The notes beneath the pieces are model-generated. The model saw only the letters and a list, made by a program, of their open reading frames with translations. It was not told the DNA's origin and did not search any database. A stretch of DNA of 49,855 nt, taken from the NCBI GenBank assembly GCA_902780135.1, contig CACZEK010000019.1, positions 1 to 49,855 on the forward strand. Reading direction: 5' to 3'. Below, piece after piece: positions 8,418 through 16,521 of the stretch. The stretch is from an uncultured bacterium (GTDB lineage Bacteria > Verrucomicrobiota > Lentisphaeria > Victivallales > UBA1829). Position numbers and translations under genes: made by a program. Every line of letters begins with the position of its first letter. The stretch's first letter is position 1.

Positions 8418-9839
8418 ATGAGACTTCGTTTCCTGATTTTCCTGATCGTTTCGACCGCATTCGCATTCCTTCTGGCGAAGCACGACGTGACCCATGCCGG
8501 GAATGAGACGTCGCGGTATTCCGTGGTGGAATCCGTGCTGGAACGCGGCACGTTCGTCATCGACGATTCGATCTTCGAGACGCCGGACAAGGGCGAACGC
8601 AACGGGCATTTTTACGGGGACAAGCCGCCCCTGCTGACGTTCGGCGCGATCGCGTGGGGGCGGGTGCTGAAGTGCTTCGGCGTGCGGTATCTGGACGGCG
8701 GCTACTTCCGCGCGGTCTATCTGACAAATGTGCTGGTGTTTGTGCTTTCCTGCCTCACCGGCTGGTTTTTCTACGTCGGGCTGAGGCGGCGGCCGCGCAT
8801 GCCGGAACCGTACCGGATCGCGATGTCCGCGCTGTCGGTCGTCTCCACGCTCGTGCTGTCCTATTCCGTCACGCTGAACAACCACACGCTGTGCGCGGCG
8901 GCGATGATGGGGCTGGTCCTGCTGCTGGAACGCTGCGAGGAGGACGGGCTCACGCGCCTGCGCGCCTTCCTGGCGGGCGTCATGACCGGGCTTCTGCTGA
9001 ATCTCGAATTCGTGACGGGCGGCGTGATGGGGCTCGCGGTGTTCGTCTTCGTCCTGACCGCGATCTCGCCGCACAGGATTGAAAACGTCCTGATGTATGC
9101 GGCGGGCGCGGGGCTGCTGATCCTCTGCGAGGCGGGGATGAACCTGATCTCCTACGGCTCGCCGCTGCCGCTGTACCTCTCCACGCACAAGCCGGCGTTC
9201 ACGGAGAAAAACTATCTTGCCTACGCGTTCAATATCCTGTTCGGATACGAGGGGTTCTTCCTGTACATGCCCGCGCTGCTCTTCGCCGGATGCGCCTGCG
9301 CCTCGCCGCGGATGCGCCGCGACCGGGTATTCGTGTACATGACGGCGTCGACCGCCGCCGCGATCTTCCTTTTCGCCGTCGGCACGTCGGATTTCGGCGG
9401 CTGGTGCTACGGATACCGGTTCCTGATCCCGTTCGCGCCGGTCCTGCTGTACTATGCCGCGGTCTATTTCGGACGGTCCCGTCCGCGCCTGAAACGCTGG
9501 AATCTCTTCCGCCTCGCGCTCGTCTGGGGCGTCGTTTTTTCCGTCGTCGGCGTGACGGACCCGTGGAACGCGAGCTACGAAGGCTCGCTCACCCCGAAGA
9601 ACGCCCTGCCGGAGCATTTCAAGAACAGTTTCCTCGCCAACGCGTTCGTGTTCTGCTGGCGGACCTCGCCGCACTCCGCGCTGACGCAGTTCTTCATGGA
9701 CAGCGTCTACGGGCGCGAATACGCCCTGATGTACCTCATGATGGAGCTGAACAACCGCAACGACTACGCCGGGCTCCGCCGTCTGGGAGAAGAGCTCCGC
9801 GAGATGGAGAAGGCCGCGGCGGAAGACGGGCAGGAATGA
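8418..9839 (+). CDS. Polytopic membrane protein, GT-C glycosyltransferase-like
   Basis: 473 residues with about ten hydrophobic segments. After the first membrane segment comes an extracytoplasmic loop SRYSVVESVLERGTF followed by GHFYGDKPPLLTF; this arrangement, an acidic loop then DKPPLL, recurs in membrane glycosyltransferases of the GT-C/PMT-like class that use lipid-linked sugars. A second long loop (SYGSPLPLYLSTHKP) and a short C-terminal cytoplasmic helix (EELREMEKAAAEDG) follow. Substrate cannot be read from sequence. The ATG has no good Shine-Dalgarno sequence in front (pyrimidine-rich), which is unusual here; a later start would remove the first membrane segment. It lies 116 bp after the GspC-like gene with no obvious promoter of its own. 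Glycosyltransferase class is inferred. Confidence 0.6.
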   Translation: MRLRFLIFLIVSTAFAFLLAKHDVTHAGNETSRYSVVESVLERGTFVIDDSIFETPDKGERNGHFYGDKPPLLTFGAIAWGRVLKCFGVRYLDGGYFRAVYLTNVLVFVLSCLTGWFFYVGLRRRPRMPEPYRIAMSALSVVSTLVLSYSVTLNNHTLCAAAMMGLVLLLERCEEDGLTRLRAFLAGVMTGLLLNLEFVTGGVMGLAVFVFVLTAISPHRIENVLMYAAGAGLLILCEAGMNLISYGSPLPLYLSTHKPAFTEKNYLAYAFNILFGYEGFFLYMPALLFAGCACASPRMRRDRVFVYMTASTAAAIFLFAVGTSDFGGWCYGYRFLIPFAPVLLYYAAVYFGRSRPRLKRWNLFRLALVWGVVFSVVGVTDPWNASYEGSLTPKNALPEHFKNSFLANAFVFCWRTSPHSALTQFFMDSVYGREYALMYLMMELNNRNDYAGLRRLGEELREMEKAAAEDGQE

Positions 9840-9914
9840 CCCCCGGTCCGCATCGCGGACGGACCCGGCAGAAAAAATGAGCGTAAGAAGGGGGCTTCAT
9901 CCGGTGTTTTTTCC

Positions 9915-9943
9915 TTGAAAAAACAGGCCTCAAGGTGTATATT
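9915..9943 (+). promoter_or_regulatory. Sigma-70 promoter of lysS
   Basis: TTGAAA (9915-9920), 17-bp spacer, TATATT (9938-9943). Expected start of transcription near 9950, 37 nt before the lysS ATG. Confidence 0.75.
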
Positions 9944-9986
9944 ATATTTTCCGCAAAATCCCATCTTTTTGACGAAGGAAACGACC

Positions 9987-11486
9987 ATGTCCGACGAAAT
10001 CATCTCCGCAGAGGCCGAGCAGAAGCAGCTCGACGATATTTTCTCCCAGCGCAAGGCGAAAGCCGAAGAACTCCGTGCCGCGGGCATCGCCCCGTACGGC
10101 GTCTTCGTGGACAATATCATCCCGACGACCGAAGCGCGCGCGAAATACGTGCCGGACGCGGAGAACACCGAGGTCGTGACCGTCGCGGGCCGCATCATGA
10201 CGTTCCGCGTGATGGGCAAGGCGACGTTCCTGCACATCAAGGACCAGCACGGCAGCCTCCAGCTGTACGCCCAGCGCGACATGCTCGGCGAGGAGGAATA
10301 CAAGCGGTTCAAGCGCCTCGATCCGGGCGACCTGATCGCCGCCACGGGACACATGTTCGTGACGAAGACCGGCGAGATCACGCTGAAGATGCAGTCCTAT
10401 ACGATGCTGTCGAAGTCCCTGCGCCCGCTGCCGGAGAAATTCCACGGCCTGACCGACATGGAGCAGCGTTACCGCCAGCGTTACCTCGACCTCATCATGA
10501 ACGACGAGAGCCGTTCCCTCTTCTTCAGCCGCATCCGGATCATCCGCGAGATCCGCAATTTCCTGGAGTCGCGCGGATTCCTGGAGGTCGAGACCCCGAT
10601 GCTCCAGTACATCCCCGGCGGCGCCGCCGCCACGCCGTTCAAGACGCACTACAACGCGCTGGACTGCGACATGTACATGCGCATCGCGCCGGAACTCTAC
10701 CTGAAACGCCTCCTGGTCGGCGGGTTCGAGAAGGTGTACGAGCTGAACCGCAATTTCCGCAACGAGGGCATCGACCGCCGCCACAATCCCGAGTTCACCA
10801 TGATCGAGATCTACCAGGCGTACGGCAACTGCGAGACCATGATGGAGCTCATCGAGAGCATGGTCACGACCATCGCGCAGAAGGTGTTCGGCACGCTCCA
10901 GATCAAGCTGCCCGGCGACAAGGTCATCAACCTGGAACGCCCGTGGCGGCGCGCCCCGTACCGCGACCTCGTCCGCGAGCGCACGGGCCGTCAGGACTGG
11001 TTCGAGCTCCCGCGCGAGGAGAAATACAGAATCGCGAAGGAACTCGGCGCACAGGTCATGCCCGACTGGACCGACCTCGAGATCACGCACGAGATCTACG
11101 AAAAGCTGATCGAGCACACGCTCATCCAGCCGACCTTCGTGACGCGCCTCCCCGCCGAACTCGTCCCGCTCGCCAAGAAGTGCGCCGACGACCCCGAAAG
11201 CGTGGACGTGTACGAGCTCGAGATCAACGGACAGGAAATCTCCCCCGGCTACTCCGAGCTCAACGACCCGATCGACCAGCGCAAGCGCTTCATGGAACAG
11301 GTCACGCTGTCCGGCAAGGACCCGGCTCAGGCGGTCGACGAGGACTTCCTCACCGCGCTGGAGTACGGCATGCCTCCGGCGGGCGGCATGGGCATCGGCG
11401 TGGACCGTCTCGTCATGCTCCTGACCGGCACGGAGTCCATCCGCGACATCGTGCTCTTCCCGCAGCTCAAGCCGCGCCAAAACTGA
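9987..11486 (+). CDS. lysS: Lysyl-tRNA synthetase, class II
   Basis: Charges tRNA-Lys with lysine in the cytoplasm. 499 residues, normal for bacterial LysS. An OB-fold anticodon-binding domain (about 55-160, VAGRIMTFRVMGKATFLHI) precedes the class II core. Motif 1 is FLEVETPMLQ, motif 2 is FRNEGIDRRHNPEFTMIEIY and motif 3 is GMGIGVDRLVMLLTG. Start ATG at 9987 has AAGGA at 9975-9979; an in-frame TTG at 9915 lies within the -35 box and is rejected. Essential gene with its own promoter; the following PurO-like gene is 70 bp downstream. Confidence 0.97.
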   Translation: MSDEIISAEAEQKQLDDIFSQRKAKAEELRAAGIAPYGVFVDNIIPTTEARAKYVPDAENTEVVTVAGRIMTFRVMGKATFLHIKDQHGSLQLYAQRDMLGEEEYKRFKRLDPGDLIAATGHMFVTKTGEITLKMQSYTMLSKSLRPLPEKFHGLTDMEQRYRQRYLDLIMNDESRSLFFSRIRIIREIRNFLESRGFLEVETPMLQYIPGGAAATPFKTHYNALDCDMYMRIAPELYLKRLLVGGFEKVYELNRNFRNEGIDRRHNPEFTMIEIYQAYGNCETMMELIESMVTTIAQKVFGTLQIKLPGDKVINLERPWRRAPYRDLVRERTGRQDWFELPREEKYRIAKELGAQVMPDWTDLEITHEIYEKLIEHTLIQPTFVTRLPAELVPLAKKCADDPESVDVYELEINGQEISPGYSELNDPIDQRKRFMEQVTLSGKDPAQAVDEDFLTALEYGMPPAGGMGIGVDRLVMLLTGTESIRDIVLFPQLKPRQN

Positions 11487-11556
11487 GCCCCGTTTCCCCC
11501 GCACGCATTTCCTCACACTTTTATAACCTTTTTTGAAGTCTGAAAGGACCAAGACC

Positions 11557-12192
11557 ATGTATCTCGGACGAATCGTCTGCGCCGGCATGACCCGCGACGG
11601 CAAACCCTGCGCGGCATACCGCGTCTCCTCCCGTTCCTTCCCGAACCGCAGCGCCAAGCTCATCACCGGCAAGATCGCCATCCTGCCGCGCGCCGGCTTC
11701 GAAAGCGACCTGGCGAAGAACCCCTACATCGCCTACAACTGCATCCGCCTCTCCGGCGCGGTCGCCCTCGCCACGAACGGTTCCCAGACCGACCCGATCA
11801 TCGAGAAGATCGCCATGGGCGTGCCTCTGCGCGACGCGTTCGCGTCCTGCCTGCTGGCGATGGACTACGAAAAAGACCAGCTGAACACGCCCCGCGTGGC
11901 GGCGGCAGTCGACGCCAAGGCGGGCAAGCTCGTGCTCGGCATCGTCCGCTGCGACGCCATCCTGGTCCGCGAATATCCCTGCGTCCCCGGCGAGCTCCGT
12001 TTCGTCTCCACCTACACGCTCGACCATCCGTGCGGCGACAACGTCGACGACAAATTCGACGCCGCCGACGCCCCGGCGATCTGCTCCTACGTGATCGGCG
12101 GCGGACGTTTCGCCGAATTCGAAAACGCCGTGACCGCGGCGTCCGCGGTCTGGGACGGCCTCACGTTCCAGCTGGCGGCGCAGGACGCCTGA
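11557..12192 (+). CDS. IMP cyclohydrolase-like protein, archaeal PurO type
   Basis: 211 residues beginning MYLGRIVCAGMTRDGKPCAAY and RVSSRSFPNR, the signature of the PurO-type IMP cyclohydrolase family (PF07826), which closes FAICAR to IMP, the last step of purine synthesis, in many archaea. Most bacteria use the unrelated bifunctional PurH, so in a bacterium this may be a replacement, a partner or a different activity. The family core (substrate-contacting RVSSRSFPNR, then IAYNCIR, later STYTLDHPCGDN) appears complete. The ATG has GAAAGGA about 10 nt upstream; an upstream in-frame ATG at 11533 lacks one. Gap to the helicase gene is 38 bp, so the two may be co-transcribed. Exact reaction not proven. 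Confidence 0.82.
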   Translation: MYLGRIVCAGMTRDGKPCAAYRVSSRSFPNRSAKLITGKIAILPRAGFESDLAKNPYIAYNCIRLSGAVALATNGSQTDPIIEKIAMGVPLRDAFASCLLAMDYEKDQLNTPRVAAAVDAKAGKLVLGIVRCDAILVREYPCVPGELRFVSTYTLDHPCGDNVDDKFDAADAPAICSYVIGGGRFAEFENAVTAASAVWDGLTFQLAAQDA

Positions 12193-12230
12193 GCGTCCGG
12201 CGCAGGCATCAGCCGTAAGGAATCCCCGCC

Positions 12231-14321
12231 GTGCCCGTCATGCGCGACTGTCTGTCCGGACTGAACCCGGAACAGAAGGAAGCGGTCCTTCAGATCGAGG
12301 GACCGCTCCTCGTCCTTGCCGGCGCGGGCACGGGCAAGACGCGCGTCATCACCTCCCGCATCGCGTACATGATCGAGCAGGGCGTCCCGCCGGAACAGAT
12401 CGCGGGCATGACCTTCACGAACAAGGCGGCGGCGGAGATGCGCGAACGCGTGGCAGCGATGGTGCCCGGCACTGCCGCCGACAAGGTCACGCTCGGCACG
12501 TTCCACTCGTTCTGCGCGCGCATCCTGCGGCGCGACATCGCGTTCGCGGGCAATTACAATTCGAATTACAGCATCCTGGACGAAAGTGACCAGCTCGGCA
12601 TCATCAAGCAGGCGTCCGCCGAGCTCGGGTTCGGCAAGGACGAGATCCCGGCGAAGGAGGTCGCGGCGTTCATCGGACGCTGCAAGAACCAGATGCAGTT
12701 CCCGTCCGACGTGCCGTCGGGCGGCAACGACGCGTTTCTGGCGATCTACGAACGCTACCAGCAGATCCTGGAGCTTCAGAACGCGCTGGATTTCGACGAC
12801 CTCCTTCTTCTCGTCCTGAAGATCTTCAAGGAACAGCCGGAATGCCTGGCGCGCTATCAGGACAGGTACCGCTATCTGCTGGTCGACGAGTATCAGGACA
12901 CCAACGCCGCCCAGCTCAAGCTCCTTCAGTATCTCACGCAGTTCCGGCAGAATATCTGCGTGGTCGGCGACGACGACCAGAGCATCTACGCGTGGCGCGG
13001 CGCCGACGTCGGAAACATCCTGAACTTCCCGACCTATTTCCCCGGCGCGCGCGAGATCAAGCTCGAACAGAACTACCGGTCCACGAACAACATCCTCCGC
13101 GCCGCGAACAGCGTCATCTCCCACAACGGCGCGCGGTTCGACAAGAGCCTGTGGTCGACCAAGGGCGACGGCGAGGAGATCAGGCTCGCGCAGCTGGAGG
13201 ACGGCGACGCCGAGGCGGAATTCGTCTACAACATGATGGAGCACATCATCGCCGCCAATCCGGATTACTGCTACCGCGATTTCGCCGTGCTCTACCGTTC
13301 GAACTACCTCTCCCGCGTGCTGGAACAGACCTTCCACGCGCACAACATCCGCCCCCGGATCATCGGCGGCCAGGAGTTCTTCCAGCGCAAGGAGATCAAG
13401 GACGCCGTGGCGTATCTGAAGCTCGTGCTGAACAGGCGCGACGACCAGAGCCTGCTGCGCGTGATCGGCGTGCCTCCGCGCGGCATCGGCGACAAGGCGA
13501 TCCTGCGTCTGCGCGACCTGCGGAAAGCGGCGAATTCTCCGATGCAGGAGCTCCTCACCGAATCCGCGTTCAGCGAATCCGTCACGAAGAACGCCGCGAA
13601 CTCGGCGGCGAATCTGGCGGCATCCGTCCGAAAGGCGCGCGAGGCGTTCTCCACCCCCGGCGGCCTCGCGGAAAAGGTCACGGACTATCTGGAGGACGTC
13701 GGCTACCTGAACGGATTCCTGAAGATCTACCGCGACACCGAGGAAGCGAAAAACCGCCAGGACAACGTGCTGGAATTCATCAATTCCATCTCCCAGCTCG
13801 AATACAACCAGCCGCCAGGAAGCGATCCGCTGACCATCGGCGACCTGCTCGAACGGTTCTCCCTCATGGACGATTCCGACCGCACGAAGGACGACGACGA
13901 GGACAACCGCAACGCGCCGGTCTTCTCCACCGTCCACGCCGCGAAGGGGCTGGAATTCCCCATCGTCTTCGTGATCGGCATGGAGGAGGGGCTCTTCCCC
14001 CACGAACGCGCCATGGAGGAGTCGTCGCGCGGGGTCGAGGAGGAACGCCGCCTGTGCTACGTGGCGATCACCCGCGCCCGCGAACAGCTCATCCTCACGC
14101 TCGCGCGCAAACGATTCAAGTACGGCGAATACGAACTGCACAAGCCGTCGCGCTTCCTGCAGGACCTCCCGGACGAACTCGCCAGCCGCCTCCAGTCGCA
14201 GGAGGACCTGATCCCGCGCATGAACGAGGACGAACAGCGCGCGGCGTTCGAGGCAGTGCTGGAGGACCTCCGCCGGAAGATGAAGGAAAAAGGCTTCTTC
14301 CGCGGCGGCGGCGATTTCTGA
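12231..14321 (+). CDS. UvrD/PcrA/Rep family superfamily 1A DNA helicase
   Basis: ATP-driven 3'-5' helicase acting in DNA repair and replication restart. 696 residues with all core motifs: Walker A AGAGTGKT (about 31), TFTNKAAAEMRER, TFHSFCARILRR, Walker B LLVDEYQDTN, GDDDQSIYAWRGAD, LEQNYRST, STVHAAKGLEFPIVFVIG and RRLCYVAITRAREQL. It ends shortly after the helicase fold (EKGFFRGGGDF) and lacks the RNA-polymerase-binding C-terminal extension of PcrA/UvrD, so it is closer in length to Rep. Start is GTG with TAAGGA at 12216-12221 (9-nt spacing); ATG at 12240 is in frame but too far from that site. Confidence 0.95.
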   Translation: MPVMRDCLSGLNPEQKEAVLQIEGPLLVLAGAGTGKTRVITSRIAYMIEQGVPPEQIAGMTFTNKAAAEMRERVAAMVPGTAADKVTLGTFHSFCARILRRDIAFAGNYNSNYSILDESDQLGIIKQASAELGFGKDEIPAKEVAAFIGRCKNQMQFPSDVPSGGNDAFLAIYERYQQILELQNALDFDDLLLLVLKIFKEQPECLARYQDRYRYLLVDEYQDTNAAQLKLLQYLTQFRQNICVVGDDDQSIYAWRGADVGNILNFPTYFPGAREIKLEQNYRSTNNILRAANSVISHNGARFDKSLWSTKGDGEEIRLAQLEDGDAEAEFVYNMMEHIIAANPDYCYRDFAVLYRSNYLSRVLEQTFHAHNIRPRIIGGQEFFQRKEIKDAVAYLKLVLNRRDDQSLLRVIGVPPRGIGDKAILRLRDLRKAANSPMQELLTESAFSESVTKNAANSAANLAASVRKAREAFSTPGGLAEKVTDYLEDVGYLNGFLKIYRDTEEAKNRQDNVLEFINSISQLEYNQPPGSDPLTIGDLLERFSLMDDSDRTKDDDEDNRNAPVFSTVHAAKGLEFPIVFVIGMEEGLFPHERAMEESSRGVEEERRLCYVAITRAREQLILTLARKRFKYGEYELHKPSRFLQDLPDELASRLQSQEDLIPRMNEDEQRAAFEAVLEDLRRKMKEKGFFRGGGDF

Positions 14322-14420
14322 CACCGCAGGCGGTGCCGATCCAGCGCCTTGCTTCGCAACGGCACACACGGAGTGTGCAAAAGGAAACGCCGGGGCGGCT
14401 GTTTCGAACCGCGCCCGGCG
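14322..14420. terminator. Three hairpins between convergent genes
   Basis: Between the helicase stop and the convergent dehydrogenase stop lie CACCG/CGGTG (14322-14335), GCACAC/GTGTGC (14362-14378) and a longer stem CGCCGGG...CCCGGCG with inner GCGG/CCGC (14388-14420). None has a T-tract. They may act as a bidirectional transcript end or extragenic palindromes. Confidence 0.5.
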
Positions 14421-14465
14421 CAATCATTGTATGCGGGTCGTTATCCCGCCTGACCGCCGCGCATT

Positions 14466-15542
14466 TCAGCGCGGATGGACGGGGCATGGGTCGCCCGGCT
14501 TCCTGCCGGGGCACTGTTTCTGCCCGTCGCAGTGGAGGCAGATCGAATCCTCCAGCGTGCGTCCGGCGGCGAAATCGCCGAAGCTCTTCATCGTGGTCCC
14601 GGCGATGTTCCGTTCCGCCTCGGCCGTGAAGAACGCCTGGTGCGAGGACACGATCACGTTCGGGAACGTCATGAGGCGGGCGAGGATGTCGTCGAGCACG
14701 GCGCGGTCGGACCGGTCTTCGAAGAAATAGTCGGTCTCCTCCTCGTAGACGTCAAGCCCGGCGGCGCCGATCCGCCCGTTCTTCAGGCCGTTTACGAGCG
14801 CGGCGCTGTGGATGAGGCGTCCGCGGCTGGTGTTGATGAGCACGATGCCTTTCTTCATCATGGCGATTGTTTCGTCGTTGATCATGTGGTGGTTCTCCGG
14901 CGTGAGCGGGCAGTGGAGCGAGATGATGTCGCTCTCGCGGAAGACCGTTTCGAGCGGGACGTACTCGAAATTCAGTTCGCGCGCGTGTTCGGGGTTCGGG
15001 TACGGGTCGTACGCCAGCACGCGCAGCCCGAAGCCGCGGAGCAGCCCGATGAACGTGCGTCCGATCTTGCCCGTGCCGATCACGCCGATCGTCTTGCCGC
15101 GCAGGTCGAATCCCATGAGGCCGCCGATGGAGAAATTGCCCTCGCGGACCCGGTTGTACGCCCGGTGGACCTTCCGGTTCAGCGTCATGAGCAGCGCGAG
15201 CGCGTATTCGGCGACGGCGTAGGGCGAATACTGCGGCACGCGGACGACCTGGATCCCGAACTTGCAGGCGGCCCGCAGGTTCACGTTGTTGTACCCGGCG
15301 CAGCGCATGGCGACGAGCTTCACGCCGTTTTTGTGAAGCTGTTCCATCACCTGCTCGTCCAGTTCGTCGTTCACGAACGCGCAGACGGCGTCGAATCCCG
15401 CCGTGAGGTTCGCGGTGCGCGGACGGAGTTTCGCCTCGAAATACGTGATGTCGAACCCGTACTTTTTGTTTTCCTCCTCGAAGAAGAACCTGTCGTACGG
15501 CTTCGTGTCGAATACGGCGATGCGGAAATCCTTGTTGTTCAT
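14466..15542 (-). CDS. D-lactate dehydrogenase-like 2-hydroxyacid dehydrogenase
   Basis: NADH-dependent reduction of pyruvate to D-lactate (or a related 2-ketoacid) in the cytoplasm during fermentation. 358 residues. The Rossmann motif GVIGTGKIGRTF, catalytic Arg region NTSRGRLI, Glu in AAGLDVYEEE and active-site His in VIVSSHQAFFT match the D-LDH branch of the family. Start ATG has GAAAGGAG 7 nt upstream. The C-terminus (SICLHCDGQKQCPG...CPVHP) carries four cysteines and two histidines beyond the normal family end, which is odd. The TetR gene lies 50 bp upstream on the same strand, so it is probably the first gene of a two-gene operon and controls it. Confidence 0.88.
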   Translation of the reverse strand: MNNKDFRIAVFDTKPYDRFFFEEENKKYGFDITYFEAKLRPRTANLTAGFDAVCAFVNDELDEQVMEQLHKNGVKLVAMRCAGYNNVNLRAACKFGIQVVRVPQYSPYAVAEYALALLMTLNRKVHRAYNRVREGNFSIGGLMGFDLRGKTIGVIGTGKIGRTFIGLLRGFGLRVLAYDPYPNPEHARELNFEYVPLETVFRESDIISLHCPLTPENHHMINDETIAMMKKGIVLINTSRGRLIHSAALVNGLKNGRIGAAGLDVYEEETDYFFEDRSDRAVLDDILARLMTFPNVIVSSHQAFFTAEAERNIAGTTMKSFGDFAAGRTLEDSICLHCDGQKQCPGRKPGDPCPVHPR

Positions 15543-15592
15543 GGCATGGCTCCTTTCTGACGTTTTCCGGTCTGTGTCGTGCGCGGCGGTCT

Positions 15593-16159
15593 TTACGGTT
15601 TCAGCAGGAGTTCGAGCGCGTCCAGCAGCCTGCCGGATTCCGCGCGCAGGTCGAACTTCATCCCGCTCATGCCCCACTGCTTGAAGAGCATCCGCACGGG
15701 GCCGACGATGAGGCGGAAGAGCGTGACGGACGGGATGCCGGACCGGATCCTGCCGGACGCGACGCCCTCGGCGAGGCGCGCCTCCATCCACGCCTTGTGA
15801 CGGTGCATCATGGCGGTCATCTGCTCCGAGAACTCCGGGTCGCTGATGAAATACTCCTCGCAGAACATGACGTTCGCGAGGGCGGGTTCCGCCAGAAGCT
15901 GCTCCACGCGCGCCTCGAAGAACGCCCGGATCGCGTTGAAGCCCTTCTTCCGGCTGTTCGCGGCGGGGGATCCCTCGTCGAACCGCGCGATCATCGTGCG
16001 GACGATCTCCGCCTTGTTCGCGAAGTGCCGGTACAGCGCGGGCTCCGTCACGCCGATCTCCGCGGCGAGATTCTTGATCGTGAGCTCCTGAATGCCGCGC
16101 CGGGCGATCAGCCGGACCGCCGCGTCGATGATCTCGTTCTGCCGTTTCGTCAGCTCCAT
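15593..16159 (-). CDS. TetR-family transcriptional regulator
   Basis: 188-residue DNA-binding repressor. The N-terminal helix-turn-helix is clear: RQNEIIDAAVRLIARRGIQ, then TIKNLAAEIGVTEPALYRHF. The remaining 130 residues form the all-helical ligand-binding and dimerisation domain, whose ligand cannot be told. A palindrome-like site just downstream of its promoter suggests autoregulation. It is followed after 50 bp by the D-lactate dehydrogenase gene. Confidence 0.93.
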   Translation of the reverse strand: MELTKRQNEIIDAAVRLIARRGIQELTIKNLAAEIGVTEPALYRHFANKAEIVRTMIARFDEGSPAANSRKKGFNAIRAFFEARVEQLLAEPALANVMFCEEYFISDPEFSEQMTAMMHRHKAWMEARLAEGVASGRIRSGIPSVTLFRLIVGPVRMLFKQWGMSGMKFDLRAESGRLLDALELLLKP

Positions 16160-16231
16160 GCCGCACCATCCTTCCGTTTCCGCGCGCCCGGGGCAGGGCG
16201 GGGCGGATTCCGTTTCGTTTTTTTGCAGAGA

Positions 16232-16283
16232 TTAGTTTGCGTTCACTAACCCTATAATTTACACCGTTTTCCGGAAAAGTCAA
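16232..16283 (-). promoter_or_regulatory. Promoter and candidate TetR operator
   Basis: On the minus strand TTGACT (16283-16278), 16 bp, TAAATT (16261-16256). Immediately after it reads TTAGTGAACGCAAACTAA (16249-16232). TTAGT/ACTAA arms are inverted, and the left half equals the common TetR-type operator half-site TTAGTGAACG; the right half has drifted. A regulator bound here would block the start site. Confidence 0.6.
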
Positions 16284-16393
16284 GCAAGCCGATCGTCTTT
16301 TGCGCGAAAAAGATGAGTTTGCTGCGTCCGTTCGATATGCGATGCGCGGTCGTGTTTTCAGCCGTTCATTTTTCAGGATTTCTCAAATAAAAC

Positions 16394-16421
16394 TTGACTT
16401 TCCGCGTTGCGGCGATAAAGT
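16394..16421 (+). promoter_or_regulatory. Probable promoter of the two membrane-protein genes
   Basis: TTGACT (16394-16399), 16-bp spacer, TAAAGT (16416-16421), about 100 bp before the first start codon. The stretch 16284-16393 shows nothing else. Confidence 0.5.
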
Positions 16422-16521
16422 ATAAGTGAAATGACAATTTTGATTTTGAAAGATCGTTTATGGACGAACGGAAACATATACCGGAAGAACGCGCCGGCCG
16501 CAGCAATAGGAACTGCACGAT

